Part shown: positions 1-8,523 of the stretch, piece by piece | Numbering within the stretch: the stretch's first letter is position 1 | Layout of the letters: the number at the start of each line of letters is the position of its first letter | Assembly (NCBI GenBank): GCA_050246015.1 | Contig: JBFWWU010000025.1 | Coordinates: forward strand, 1 to 51,849 | Source of the DNA: JTS-AC122 sp050246015 | GTDB lineage: Bacteria > Planctomycetota > Phycisphaerae > Phycisphaerales > UBA1924 | Direction: 5' to 3' | DNA: 51,849 bases | Program-made: the position numbers and the translations under genes | The notes under the pieces: model-generated | The model's input: the letters and a program-made list of their open reading frames with translations, nothing else | What the model was told of the DNA's origin: nothing | Database searches by the model: none

Positions 1-1404
1 CGCCTCGTGTTCGTGCCCTTGAACGCTTCGGGAGTGCTGGGTGTCGCGCGCGGCGTACTGGATCAATTGGACGGTATCGATCCCAGCCTCGTCATCGAAG
101 AACCACGCACAACTCGTGTACATCAGCATGGCGTGGCGCTGGAGCTCCATCATGGACAGGGCCGTGGAGCGCTGGTCCGAGGTTGTGGCGTGCGGGGCAT
201 GAGCGCCAAGGAACGCGTCGATCGACGAAGGCGAACGATCAAGGATGACGTCGATGTAGGCGTCGCGAGCGGCCCAGGGATCGGCAAAGAGATCGGCGCC
301 GCGACGCTCGAACGCGCCGGCGACCGAGTCGCGGAGCCAGTCGAACGCTTCGCGGAGGGGCGCGCGCCAGCGCTGGTGGAACCCCTGGCGGCCGGAGTTG
401 CACCCGCAGTCGGACTTCCAGCGTTCGACGCCGTGGACGCAGCTCCAGGAACTATTCTCGTGGATGCGGGCTTCCCAGGAGGGGGGGTGCCGTTCCAGAA
501 ACTGCGCGTAGTTGGTGAGTTGGACGCCTGGAGCGGTATCGATGCGATCAAGTGCCGCGGCGAGGGCCATTTCGCCGTGATGATGATGGTGGCCGTAACT
601 CTCGCCGTCGGTCGCGATGTGCATGAGCTGCGGGTGGGTGCGCGATTCACTGAAGGCGCCAGTGAGTCGGTCGGCGAAGCGGTCGCCGCTGCCCAGAAGT
701 CCCTCGAAGGCGACCCCCTGGGAAACGGGGCCGTCGTAGAAGAATGCGACGATCGAGCGACCGGAAGGAAGGCGGACCACATACGCGCGGCTGGGGTCCA
801 CCGTCCCCGGAGTGTCGATCCACTCGCCCTCCTCGGGGCGCACGGCGGCGCATTGGCGCGGGGCCATGATGGTGAAGCGGATTCCCTGCTCGGCGAGCGC
901 TTCCAGGGTGCTGGTGCAGGCGGCGGTCTCGGGCATCCACATCCCCTCGGGCTCGCGGCCGAAGCGCCGGACGAAATCGCGCTTGCCCCAGATGACCTGG
1001 GTGCGGCGGTCGCGGTCGTTGCAGAGTGGCAGGATCGTGTGGTTGTACCCCTGGGCGATCGCCGATCCGTGGCCTTCGAATCGCTTTCGGCTCTCGTGAT
1101 CGCTGCGGATGATGTCGGCGTATTGGGTCGGGGCGCGGTCGTTCATCCACGCCAGCAGGGTGGGGCCGAAGTTGAAACTCATGCGCTCGTAGTTGCTCAC
1201 CAGGGCCTTGATCCGCCCCTGATCGTCCAGCAGCCGGGCCTTGGCGTTGGGGGCGTAGCACTCACGGGTGATGCGCTCATTCCAGTCGTGGTCGGGGTAC
1301 GCGGATTCCTGCATCTCGACGGCTTCGAGCCAGGCGTTTTCGCGCGGGGGCTGATAGAAGTGCCCGTGGACACACACATAGCGCGGGCTGGGAGTAGTGC
1401 TCAT
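1..1404 (-). CDS. GH57 family glycosidase with DUF3536 (partial, C-terminus off window)
   Basis: Its first 468 codons are present and the frame stays open to the left edge. The N-terminus carries the HGHFYQPPRENAWLE motif, then HDWNERITRECYAPN and a SFNFGPTLLAWM stretch, all typical of the bacterial GH57 alpha-amylase/alpha-mannosidase proteins that also carry DUF3536. GMWMPETAA and TDGESYGHHHHHGEMAL are further GH57-family signatures. The C-terminal half visible here (WFFDDEAGIDTVQLIQYA near the edge) belongs to DUF3536. The expected role is hydrolysis or transfer on alpha-glucans such as glycogen; exact substrate cannot be read from sequence. The ATG overlaps the treZ stop as ATGA, so the gene is probably translationally coupled to treZ and works in the same alpha-glucan pathway. 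Confidence 0.88.
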   Translation of the reverse strand, partial: MSTTPSPRYVCVHGHFYQPPRENAWLEAVEMQESAYPDHDWNERITRECYAPNAKARLLDDQGRIKALVSNYERMSFNFGPTLLAWMNDRAPTQYADIIRSDHESRKRFEGHGSAIAQGYNHTILPLCNDRDRRTQVIWGKRDFVRRFGREPEGMWMPETAACTSTLEALAEQGIRFTIMAPRQCAAVRPEEGEWIDTPGTVDPSRAYVVRLPSGRSIVAFFYDGPVSQGVAFEGLLGSGDRFADRLTGAFSESRTHPQLMHIATDGESYGHHHHHGEMALAAALDRIDTAPGVQLTNYAQFLERHPPSWEARIHENSSWSCVHGVERWKSDCGCNSGRQGFHQRWRAPLREAFDWLRDSVAGAFERRGADLFADPWAARDAYIDVILDRSPSSIDAFLGAHAPHATTSDQRSTALSMMELQRHAMLMYTSCAWFFDDEAGIDTVQLIQYAARDTQHSRSVQGHEHEA

Positions 1405-3260
1405 TTGGCGGCTCCATCGGTGACGATCGCCATGCACGAGCGCGGCGCCAGGCCGAGACGCAGGCCCTCGGCTTCGGCGGAGAGCGAGCTAGGCAGGGCG
1501 GGCGGTTGTGCATCGGGAGTCCACCACTGCGCGTGCGAGGAGTCGATCGCGATGCGGAACGAAATGGGCGCTGGGGCGACGGACTCCGGCAGGCAGATCG
1601 TCGCGGCGGAGACGCCCAGATTCGCGGCGACGATCAATCGCGCGGGCTCGCCGTACCAGATCGCGACGCAGCGCTCAACTTCCCAGGCCCGGGCACGCGA
1701 CTCGGAGGCCAGGCTCGGCACGTCGATCTCCCGGCGCAGAGAAAGCAGCGCGCGGTAGTAGTTCAGGCGACGCGCGCCCTCTTGAGTATCGGCCGCATCC
1801 CACCGCAGCCGGCACCCCTGGAACGTCTGCTCGTCCTGCGGATCGAGCGGGTCCGACGACTCGTGCAGTTCCGCGAACTCGGCCCGGCGTCCGGTGCGGA
1901 CCGCCTCGATCAGTCCGGGGTCGGTGTGGCTGACGAAGTAGGCAAAGGGCGCCCGTTCGCCGTATTCCTCGCCCATCCAGAGCATCGGAGTGAAGGGAGA
2001 GAGGAGGGTCAGCATGGCGGCGACGCGGGCGCCGTCGTCTCCGGCGGCGGCGTCGAGTCGGTCGCCCTGCGGACGATTGCCCACCTGATCGTGATTCTGG
2101 GTGTAGACGATCAGCCGGCCGTGGGGAATGTCCACCCCGGGCGCCCCGTGCCGGCGACGGTAACCGGCGGAGTATTCGCCGCAGAAGACATATCGGTCGC
2201 GCAACGCCTTGGCGATCTGCGAGACGGAGCCGAAGGGTCGGTAATACCCGCGGTTTTCCCCGGTGAGAGCGCTGCGCAGGGCGTGGTGGAAATCGTCATT
2301 CCAGCAGCCGTCCATGCCGACCCCGCCGACTTCCCGTGGACGCACCAGCCGCGGGTCGTTGTCGGACGATTCGGCGATGATCAGGATGCGCCGGCCCTGG
2401 CGAGCGCCGGCGTCATGAACGCGCTGCGTGAGTTCTTCCAGGAACGAGCGGGCGGTATGGTCGAAAATAGCGTGGACCGCGTCGAGTCGCAGAGCGTCAA
2501 ATCCAAGGTCGGCGGTCCACTGGAGCGCGCACTGGATAAAGAGTTCGCGGACGTGGTCGGAGTCGGGCCCGTCGAAGTTGAGGGCCGACCCCCAGGGCGT
2601 GCGATAGCGATCGGTGAAGTAGGGGCCGAAGTCCGCGAGGTAGTTTCCTTCGGGACCAAGGTGGTTGAAGACGACATCCAGGAAGATGGCCAGCCCGCGT
2701 TCGTGGCAGGCGTCGATGAGGGCGAGCAGACCTTCGAGCCCGCCGTAGGACCACTGGGCGGCAAATGGGGCGACACCGTCGTATCCCCAGTTTCTGCCAC
2801 CGGGGAACTGGGCGATCGGCATGAGTTGGATCGCGGTTACGCCGAGGGAGCGGAGGTGATCAAGGCGCGTGATGGCGCTTTGGAATGTTCCTTCCGGGGT
2901 AAAAGTACCGGCGTGGAGTTCGTAGATAACGTGATAGTGCAGATCGGGGTTGTGGAAGGGTGAAGGAGAAGGAAGGGCTGGGCGGGTGACCATGGAGGGG
3001 CCGTGGACGCCGAGCGGCTGAGCGCGGGACGCGGGGTCGGGCCGGAAGCGGCCGTCTTCAAACTCGAACTGGTAGAACGTCCCCGGCGGTGCGTCGAGTT
3101 CGATCGAGTGATACCCGAGGTTGTCGCGGGTCATCCACTCCCGGCGTTGCGTGTCGGAGAGACGCAGCGCGAGCCTGGTGGCGTGAGGAGCCCACACGAC
3201 GAAGCGGGTGAGCCCGCTTTCCAGCCAGCGAGCCCCGAGTTGAGGGAGTTCCGGTCTCAT
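1401..3260 (-). CDS. treZ: malto-oligosyltrehalose trehalohydrolase (TreZ)
   Basis: A 619-aa cytoplasmic GH13 enzyme that releases trehalose from maltooligosyltrehalose. An N-terminal beta-sandwich (about 1-95) is followed by the barrel: region I DVVFNH at 195-200, nucleophile Asp260 in GFDALRLDAVH, acid/base Glu297 in ILIIAESSD, and the third carboxylate Asp391 in TQNHDQVGNR. The WGYDGV motif near 158 and the C-terminal beta domain fit TreZ rather than GlgB/GlgX, and the length is normal for the family. The start overlaps the malQ stop by four bases (ATGA) and its own stop overlaps the GH57 start likewise, giving a tight three-gene unit. TreY, its usual partner making maltooligosyltrehalose, is not in the window; it may lie past the left edge. 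Confidence 0.93.
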   Translation of the reverse strand: MRPELPQLGARWLESGLTRFVVWAPHATRLALRLSDTQRREWMTRDNLGYHSIELDAPPGTFYQFEFEDGRFRPDPASRAQPLGVHGPSMVTRPALPSPSPFHNPDLHYHVIYELHAGTFTPEGTFQSAITRLDHLRSLGVTAIQLMPIAQFPGGRNWGYDGVAPFAAQWSYGGLEGLLALIDACHERGLAIFLDVVFNHLGPEGNYLADFGPYFTDRYRTPWGSALNFDGPDSDHVRELFIQCALQWTADLGFDALRLDAVHAIFDHTARSFLEELTQRVHDAGARQGRRILIIAESSDNDPRLVRPREVGGVGMDGCWNDDFHHALRSALTGENRGYYRPFGSVSQIAKALRDRYVFCGEYSAGYRRRHGAPGVDIPHGRLIVYTQNHDQVGNRPQGDRLDAAAGDDGARVAAMLTLLSPFTPMLWMGEEYGERAPFAYFVSHTDPGLIEAVRTGRRAEFAELHESSDPLDPQDEQTFQGCRLRWDAADTQEGARRLNYYRALLSLRREIDVPSLASESRARAWEVERCVAIWYGEPARLIVAANLGVSAATICLPESVAPAPISFRIAIDSSHAQWWTPDAQPPALPSSLSAEAEGLRLGLAPRSCMAIVTDGAAK

Positions 3261-5374
3261 CGGCGAGGGGCTTTCTTCGATGATGATGCGGTTCGCTCGG
3301 CGGCGAGTCGCCGAAGTCGCCTGGAAATGACCGGCGAGCCGACAAATTGTTCGAGCGTGGCGGCTGCGCGGCGGCGCCAGTTCGGGTACTGCGTCGTCGT
3401 GCCGGGGACGTTCTGGGGCGCGCGTTCCAGCAGCAGGTCTTCGAGGTTGACCAGCGAGATCGAGGCGTGGGACCGAGCCTGGAGCGTCATGAGGGAAGTG
3501 GCGACGGACGCCGCGGCGCGAGCCGGGAGCCGGCGGCGGGCGAGGTCGCGGCGAACCCGGTCTCGCATCGCGGCCCTGTCGCGGCGCTCGCGCACCGCCG
3601 TCGCGCGATCAATCGCGCCCAGTCGGTGACGCAGCGAGACGTCATCGGCGTGCCAGAATCCGGCGAAGGTGGGAGTGTCGTGGGTGTTGAGGCTGGCCAG
3701 CAGTAGCGGGGACGCGGGGAGGGTGATCGGGCGAGGTGATCCGCTCAGGGCGAACTGCTGGACCTGCATCCCGAGGATGCCCCGGCGTTGCATCATGTGC
3801 CGGACGCGATCGGGGACCGTGCCCAGGTCTTCACCGACGATGAGCGCGCCGGCGCGAGCCGCTTCGATCATGACGACGGCGAAGAGCTCGTCGGCGGGGT
3901 AGTGCAGGTACGCGCCCTGCGCGCCGTCAAATCCGGGCGGGACGCAGTACATGCGCACGAGCCCCATGACGTGGTCGATGCGGAGCACGCCGGCGACGCC
4001 GAGCATTCGCCGCAGGACGGCGCGCAGATAGGCATACCCGTCCGCTCGACCTGCGGTGGGATGCAACGGCGGGAAGCCCCAGACCTGGCCGGCGGCGTAG
4101 AGCGGATCGGGCGGCGCGCCCGCGGAGACGCCGTGGAGGAAGAGATGCGGATGACGAGCGACGTCGTACCCATCTGGGTGAACGCCGACGGGAAGGTCGA
4201 GGTAGAGGGGTCGCGCCCCGGTGGCGCTGGTAGCCAGTGCGGCGATCTCGGAGTTGGCGAGCGATTGGGCGTAGATGTACATCGACGCGGACTCGGCGCG
4301 ATCGCGGCGGTTCGCGGCGGGGTCAAGAGCGGCGCGGAACGCCGCGTAGTCGCCAGCGAGCGGGCCGGCGTCTGAAAGAACCTGCCGCCAGCGGGACGCG
4401 TGAGCGCGCGCGACCCGGGACATTTCAAGGAGCAGGCGGCGCTGCAAACTCCATGTCGCGTCGTAGTCAACCCAGCGGCCGCGGCGCGCCTCCGCGGCGC
4501 GGCGCCTGAACTCCGCGCTGGAAGTGAGTACGCGGACCGCGGGGGCGCGTGATTCGGGAGCGCCGGCCGGATCGACAAAGTGCTCGCCCCAGAACAGGCG
4601 CGAGACGGGGGCGTACGGGCTCGGATCAAACGGGCGATCAAGAAAGGCGGGGAACAGCGGGAGGGTCCCCAGGAGATCCGCCCCGCACGAGTGCGCCCAC
4701 TCCGAGAGTTCTCGAAGGTCGGCAAAGGTGCCCACCCCCAGACCGCGGCGGGATCTCACGGCGTGGAGCGGAAGAAAGACTGCGAGCCGGCCTCCCGACG
4801 TGAGCGGCGGCGCGGCGAGGGTGGCGGGCGGAGCGAGAACGAAGTAACTCCGCACGTCCCCGCCGAACTCGATGGTGAGGGTGTGCGTCCCGACGGGGAC
4901 GGGGACGGGGAGCAAGACGCGCAGTTCGCCCGGCGAGTATTGAGTGCGGGCGCAGAGCGTTTCACCGGTCGATTCCAGCGAAAGTGTCGCGCGCAGGACT
5001 GGTCGGCGAACGCGGCCCGCGATGGGAATGCGCACAGCGCGTGACCCGGCGCGAGCGAGGATGACGCGGTTGTCGCGGTTGTCGGCGGCGGGGCCGGCGT
5101 GCGAGGCGATGCAGCGGGTGAGAGAGTCCAGCGCATCCAGCGGAACGGATCGACGGTGCCCGAGGCCGTCGGTGTACGCGGGTTCGATGCCGGCGGCGCG
5201 GGCGGCGTCGACGATCCGCCCCCCCGCCGGGGCCGGGCGATTGCTGTGCGACGACGACCGGTGCGCAGTCGCCAAGCAAACATCCGCGGGGAGTTGCGTG
5301 GGCCCTTGTCTGTGCCGGCGCGCGGGCGCAACATGCATCGTGTTCAATACTACACGGGGCGCCGGATGAGTCAC
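3257..5374 (-). CDS. malQ: 4-alpha-glucanotransferase (amylomaltase, MalQ)
   Basis: A GH77 enzyme that transfers maltooligosaccharide units between alpha-1,4-glucans. Motifs in order: YLDLPVGVHPDGYD (391-404), SAGAPPDPLY with WGFPP (about 417-435), nucleophile Asp467 in RIDHVMGL, and acid/base Glu515 in GEDLGTVP, all as expected. The 705-aa frame opens with GTG at 5374 (the base triplet is GTG, not ATG). A GAGG motif abuts this codon with no spacing, so the real start may be the ATG about 36 bases downstream or later; the first 50 residues are not convincingly conserved. The 3' end overlaps treZ (ATGA). It shares strand with fabH 51 bases upstream. Confidence 0.92.
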   Translation of the reverse strand: MTHPAPRVVLNTMHVAPARRHRQGPTQLPADVCLATAHRSSSHSNRPAPAGGRIVDAARAAGIEPAYTDGLGHRRSVPLDALDSLTRCIASHAGPAADNRDNRVILARAGSRAVRIPIAGRVRRPVLRATLSLESTGETLCARTQYSPGELRVLLPVPVPVGTHTLTIEFGGDVRSYFVLAPPATLAAPPLTSGGRLAVFLPLHAVRSRRGLGVGTFADLRELSEWAHSCGADLLGTLPLFPAFLDRPFDPSPYAPVSRLFWGEHFVDPAGAPESRAPAVRVLTSSAEFRRRAAEARRGRWVDYDATWSLQRRLLLEMSRVARAHASRWRQVLSDAGPLAGDYAAFRAALDPAANRRDRAESASMYIYAQSLANSEIAALATSATGARPLYLDLPVGVHPDGYDVARHPHLFLHGVSAGAPPDPLYAAGQVWGFPPLHPTAGRADGYAYLRAVLRRMLGVAGVLRIDHVMGLVRMYCVPPGFDGAQGAYLHYPADELFAVVMIEAARAGALIVGEDLGTVPDRVRHMMQRRGILGMQVQQFALSGSPRPITLPASPLLLASLNTHDTPTFAGFWHADDVSLRHRLGAIDRATAVRERRDRAAMRDRVRRDLARRRLPARAAASVATSLMTLQARSHASISLVNLEDLLLERAPQNVPGTTTQYPNWRRRAAATLEQFVGSPVISRRLRRLAAERTASSSKKAPRR

Positions 5375-5425
5375 CTCATGAAGAAAACTTCATCGCGGCG
5401 GGCCCCGGCTGAATGCGTCGGCGAA

Positions 5426-6469
5426 CTACAGTTGCCAGAGGCTCGAAGCCCAGGTCAGTCCACCCCCGAACGCCACAAAGAGGATGATCTGTCCCTCGCG
5501 GATGCGTCCGAGTTGGCGGAGTTCATCGAAGCACAGTGGCACGGAGCCCGCGGAGGTGTTTCCGATGCGGTCGATGTTGACGTACATCTTCTCGGCGGGG
5601 ATCCCGAAACGCTGACGAGCGGATTCGAGGATGCGGGCGTTCGATTGGTGGCATACGAACTGATCCACATCGTCCGGGCGGAGGTTCGCCTTGGCGAGGG
5701 TTTCCTCGATCAGATCGCCGAAGGTCGTGACGGCGAACTTGTACACCTCGCGGCCGTTCATCTGGAGGCACCGGGTTCGGACCTGCGAGAGGTCGGCGCC
5801 GGCCGGGATGTCGCGGCGCGTCATGGGCATGTACAGGTCTTTCCAGCGGGAGCCGTCCGCTCTCATGACCTGCGCGATGATCCCGAGAGAAGGATCGTCG
5901 CTGGCTCTGAGGACGGCGGCGCCCGCGGCGTCGCCGAAGAGGATGGCGGTGCCCCGTCCGGCGTCGGAGTAGTTCACGTACGGGGACAGCACGTCGCATC
6001 CGACGACGGCGATGGAGCGGTAGCCACCGCCGCGGATCAGTTCGTGAGCCGTGTTCAGGCTGTAGACGAACCCGGAGCAGGCGGCGGCGACGTCGAACGC
6101 GCCGGCGTTATCGGCGCCGACCAGGGCGGCGACCCGGCAGGCGGTCGACGGGCAGGTCATCTCCCCCGTCACCGTCGCGAGGATGAGCAGGTCGAGTTCG
6201 CCCGGTTCCATCTTGGCGTTGGCCAGCGCGCGGCGTAGCGCCTGCGTGCCGAGCGACGTGGTGCACTCCTGCCGATCATGGTTGACGACGCGGCGCTCGA
6301 CGATGCCGGTGCGCTGCCGGATCCACTCGTCGGACGTTTCCATCACCAGCGCGAGTTCGCTGTTGTGCAGACGGTCTTCGGGGACGCAGGAGCCGGTGCC
6401 GGCGATGCGGACGCCGAGGCGTGGCGAATCGGGCAAGGCACGGCGCGCGCCCGGGCTGGAGGTCGTCAT
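5426..6469 (-). CDS. fabH: beta-ketoacyl-ACP synthase III (FabH)
   Basis: Condenses acetyl-CoA (or another acyl-CoA) with malonyl-ACP to start type II fatty-acid synthesis in the cytoplasm. From the chosen ATG at 6469 the protein is 347 aa, close to the usual family length; the frame can be extended upstream to 6655, but those residues are basic, low in conservation and probably not translated. The Cys-His-Asn triad is complete: Cys131 in AAACSGFVYS, His274 in CHQSNARI and Asn304 in DRIGNTSAGS. The C-terminal FVAFGGGLTWAS block is typical. There are no fatty-acid genes next to it; it leads into malQ on the same strand. Distinguishing FabH from a specialised KAS III paralogue is not possible from this window. 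Confidence 0.92.
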   Translation of the reverse strand: MTTSSPGARRALPDSPRLGVRIAGTGSCVPEDRLHNSELALVMETSDEWIRQRTGIVERRVVNHDRQECTTSLGTQALRRALANAKMEPGELDLLILATVTGEMTCPSTACRVAALVGADNAGAFDVAAACSGFVYSLNTAHELIRGGGYRSIAVVGCDVLSPYVNYSDAGRGTAILFGDAAGAAVLRASDDPSLGIIAQVMRADGSRWKDLYMPMTRRDIPAGADLSQVRTRCLQMNGREVYKFAVTTFGDLIEETLAKANLRPDDVDQFVCHQSNARILESARQRFGIPAEKMYVNIDRIGNTSAGSVPLCFDELRQLGRIREGQIILFVAFGGGLTWASSLWQL

Positions 6470-6965
6470 GGACGATGGTAGGACGATGCCGCCCGGGTTC
6501 ACTCCCGGAACTCGGCGCGGTGCCGCGGCGCTCGTTTGAGTGGCGAGATCACGGCGCGCCGTGACCCGCGAATGAGCGGCGGCGCGCGCCACGACTCGTG
6601 GGCACACTCTTGCCAGAGTCGCCGACTGCGCGAAAATGCGCACGGGACATCCCACGAATCAGTGAGACGAAGACGAAAATCGAGCGGAGATTGCGGCGGA
6701 TTTGTGGTATTCGGCCGACGCTCAGATAAAGTTCGGGGCCGAGACGAGCCGGTTTCCCCACACGCCGCACGCTTGGAACCTACCACAACTTCGAGAACGA
6801 TGCGATCCGCCGGGAAGTAAAGCGCCGATACGTTGTGGTTCGATGGCGCGATGTGAGATGTATGGCACATCGCGCCTCGAACTTTATTGAGTGAGTCCGA
6901 TCGCGACCGTGGGCCGATCTTTGTGCACTGTGCCATGACGCCTGTGTGTACGAGACAATGCGGCT
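6470..6965. other. divergent intergenic region, fabH / DUF1800
   Basis: About 500 bases lie between the fabH start and the DUF1800 start, facing away from each other, so promoters for both are expected here. No open frame in it looks coding. The right half is locally AT-richer than its surroundings and contains a perfect 11-base inverted repeat (6845-6876, listed separately). I could not fix a -35/-10 pair with confidence. Confidence 0.6.
6845..6876. repeat. perfect 11-base inverted repeat in divergent spacer
   Basis: GGCGCGATGTG at 6845-6855 is matched exactly by CACATCGCGCC at 6866-6876, with a 10-base loop. It is 90 bases upstream of the DUF1800 start. It could be a regulator-binding site or a hairpin in the 5' leader. 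It is followed by a weak AT patch (ACTTTATT) but not a true T run, so a terminator is less likely. Confidence 0.6.
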
Positions 6966-8519
6966 ATGAGGAATCGCGAGAACCCCGAAGACAATCAGAT
7001 GGAGAACCGTGGTGAAGGCCGGACGGACCCGGATCGCGCGCACGTCATGGCGCGACTGGATCGTCGGGGCTGGTTCAGCCGCCTGTCGTCGCCGCTGGCG
7101 GCGGGCGCCAGTGCCAGCGCCGCGGCGCTGGCCGCCGCGGATGACGGCCCGGCCGAGGTCGACCCCGGCGCGATGCTGGTTCGGCTGCTGCGCCGGACGG
7201 GCTACGGAGTCCGGCCGGAAGATCTTGAGTATGTGTCCGCGATGGGGTTCGACGCGTATCTGAACGAGCAGTTGAACCCGGCGACGCTGGACGATTCGAC
7301 GCTGGCGGCGGAAGCGGCGCGGCTCATCCCCTCCCCGCAGATTCAGAACTTCACGTTCGCCCAACTCTACCAGCGCAACCAGGAGTACCCGGTTCGGCTG
7401 GAACTGCTGGATATGGCGCTCCTGCGGGCGATCTATTCGCGCCGGCAGTTGCTCGAGCGGATGGTGGAGTTCTGGCACGATCACTTCAGCATGGATAGCA
7501 ACATCACCTTCGGCGGTTTCTTTCAGGCCATCAAGGACCGGGACGTGATCCGCCCCAACGCCCTGGGGACCTTCTACAACCTGCTGCTGGCGTCGTGCAC
7601 AAACCCGGGGATGCTGACGTTCCTGACAAACGTCACCAACATCGCGGCCCGGCCCAACGAAAACTTCGGGCGCGAACTGATGGAACTGCACACGCTCGGA
7701 GTGGACGGCGGGTACACGCAGCAGGACGTCATGGAGGTGTCGCGCTGCTTCACGGGCTGGACCATCGTGCCGGCGGAGGAGCCCAGCGCGGGCGGGACGT
7801 TCTATTTCAATCCTGACACGCACGACTATGACGAAAAAGTCGTGCTCGGATACATCCTGCCCGGTGGACAGGGCATCGAGGACGGGATGCGGGTGGTGCA
7901 GATCCTGGCGGACCATCCGGCCACCTCGTTCCACGTCGCGCGGAAACTGTGCCGGTGGTTCCTCGAGGAGACGCCGCGGGAGTCCACGGTGCAGCGAGCC
8001 GCGCTTCGGTTCCGGCAGACGCGTGGCGATCTGCGCGAGGTGGTGCGGGCGATCCTGACGCCGGAGAATCTGTTCGGCGTCTCAGCGAAGTTCAAGCGGC
8101 CGTTCCATCTGGTTGCATCCGGAGCGCGGGCGATACGCACGCACATCGACGATATGTGGTTTCTGCGCGCGGCGATGAGGGAGGGCGGGCATCCGATGTT
8201 CGAGTGGGGGCCGCCGGACGGGTTCCCAGACACGGTGCAGTACTGGGGGGGAGGGCAGATGGCACGGTGGAACTATGGGTGCACGCTGGGCGAGAACCAG
8301 ATCCTGGGGCTCCAATCGGACGCGAGCGTGTACTTCCAGGGGATGTCGGGCGTGGACGAGGTGATCGCGGAGATCAGTCGGCGGTTCTATCAGAACGAGC
8401 TGAGCGCGTCGGATGAGCAATACCTGCGGGAGTTTCTGGCGGTTGACCCGGACAACGACCGGCATCGCCGCGCGACCACGGGGCTGATGATGGCCATGCA
8501 CGGATTTCAATGGTACTAG
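6966..8519 (+). CDS. DUF1800 domain-containing protein
   Basis: A 517-aa member of the DUF1800 family (PF08811), whose members nearly always travel with a DUF1501 gene and are frequent in planctomycetes and other environmental bacteria; the biochemical role is unknown. Signature stretches include FWHDHFSMD, NFGRELMELHTLGVDGGYTQQDV and FHVARKLCRWF. The first 60 residues contain a paired arginine (DRRGWF) before an Ala-rich stretch, which might be a weak Tat signal, but it is not convincing. ATGs at 6999 and 7047 are alternative starts; no clear Shine-Dalgarno sequence decides. Only four bases separate it from the DUF1501 gene, so the two are surely co-transcribed. Confidence 0.9.
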   Translation: MRNRENPEDNQMENRGEGRTDPDRAHVMARLDRRGWFSRLSSPLAAGASASAAALAAADDGPAEVDPGAMLVRLLRRTGYGVRPEDLEYVSAMGFDAYLNEQLNPATLDDSTLAAEAARLIPSPQIQNFTFAQLYQRNQEYPVRLELLDMALLRAIYSRRQLLERMVEFWHDHFSMDSNITFGGFFQAIKDRDVIRPNALGTFYNLLLASCTNPGMLTFLTNVTNIAARPNENFGRELMELHTLGVDGGYTQQDVMEVSRCFTGWTIVPAEEPSAGGTFYFNPDTHDYDEKVVLGYILPGGQGIEDGMRVVQILADHPATSFHVARKLCRWFLEETPRESTVQRAALRFRQTRGDLREVVRAILTPENLFGVSAKFKRPFHLVASGARAIRTHIDDMWFLRAAMREGGHPMFEWGPPDGFPDTVQYWGGGQMARWNYGCTLGENQILGLQSDASVYFQGMSGVDEVIAEISRRFYQNELSASDEQYLREFLAVDPDNDRHRRATTGLMMAMHGFQWY

Positions 8520-8523
8520 AGGC

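Noticed and set aside
7..1758. Plus-strand open frame of 583 codons opposite GH57 and treZ
   Set aside because: Shadow of the two glycosidase genes; the minus strand carries family motifs and the plus translation carries none.
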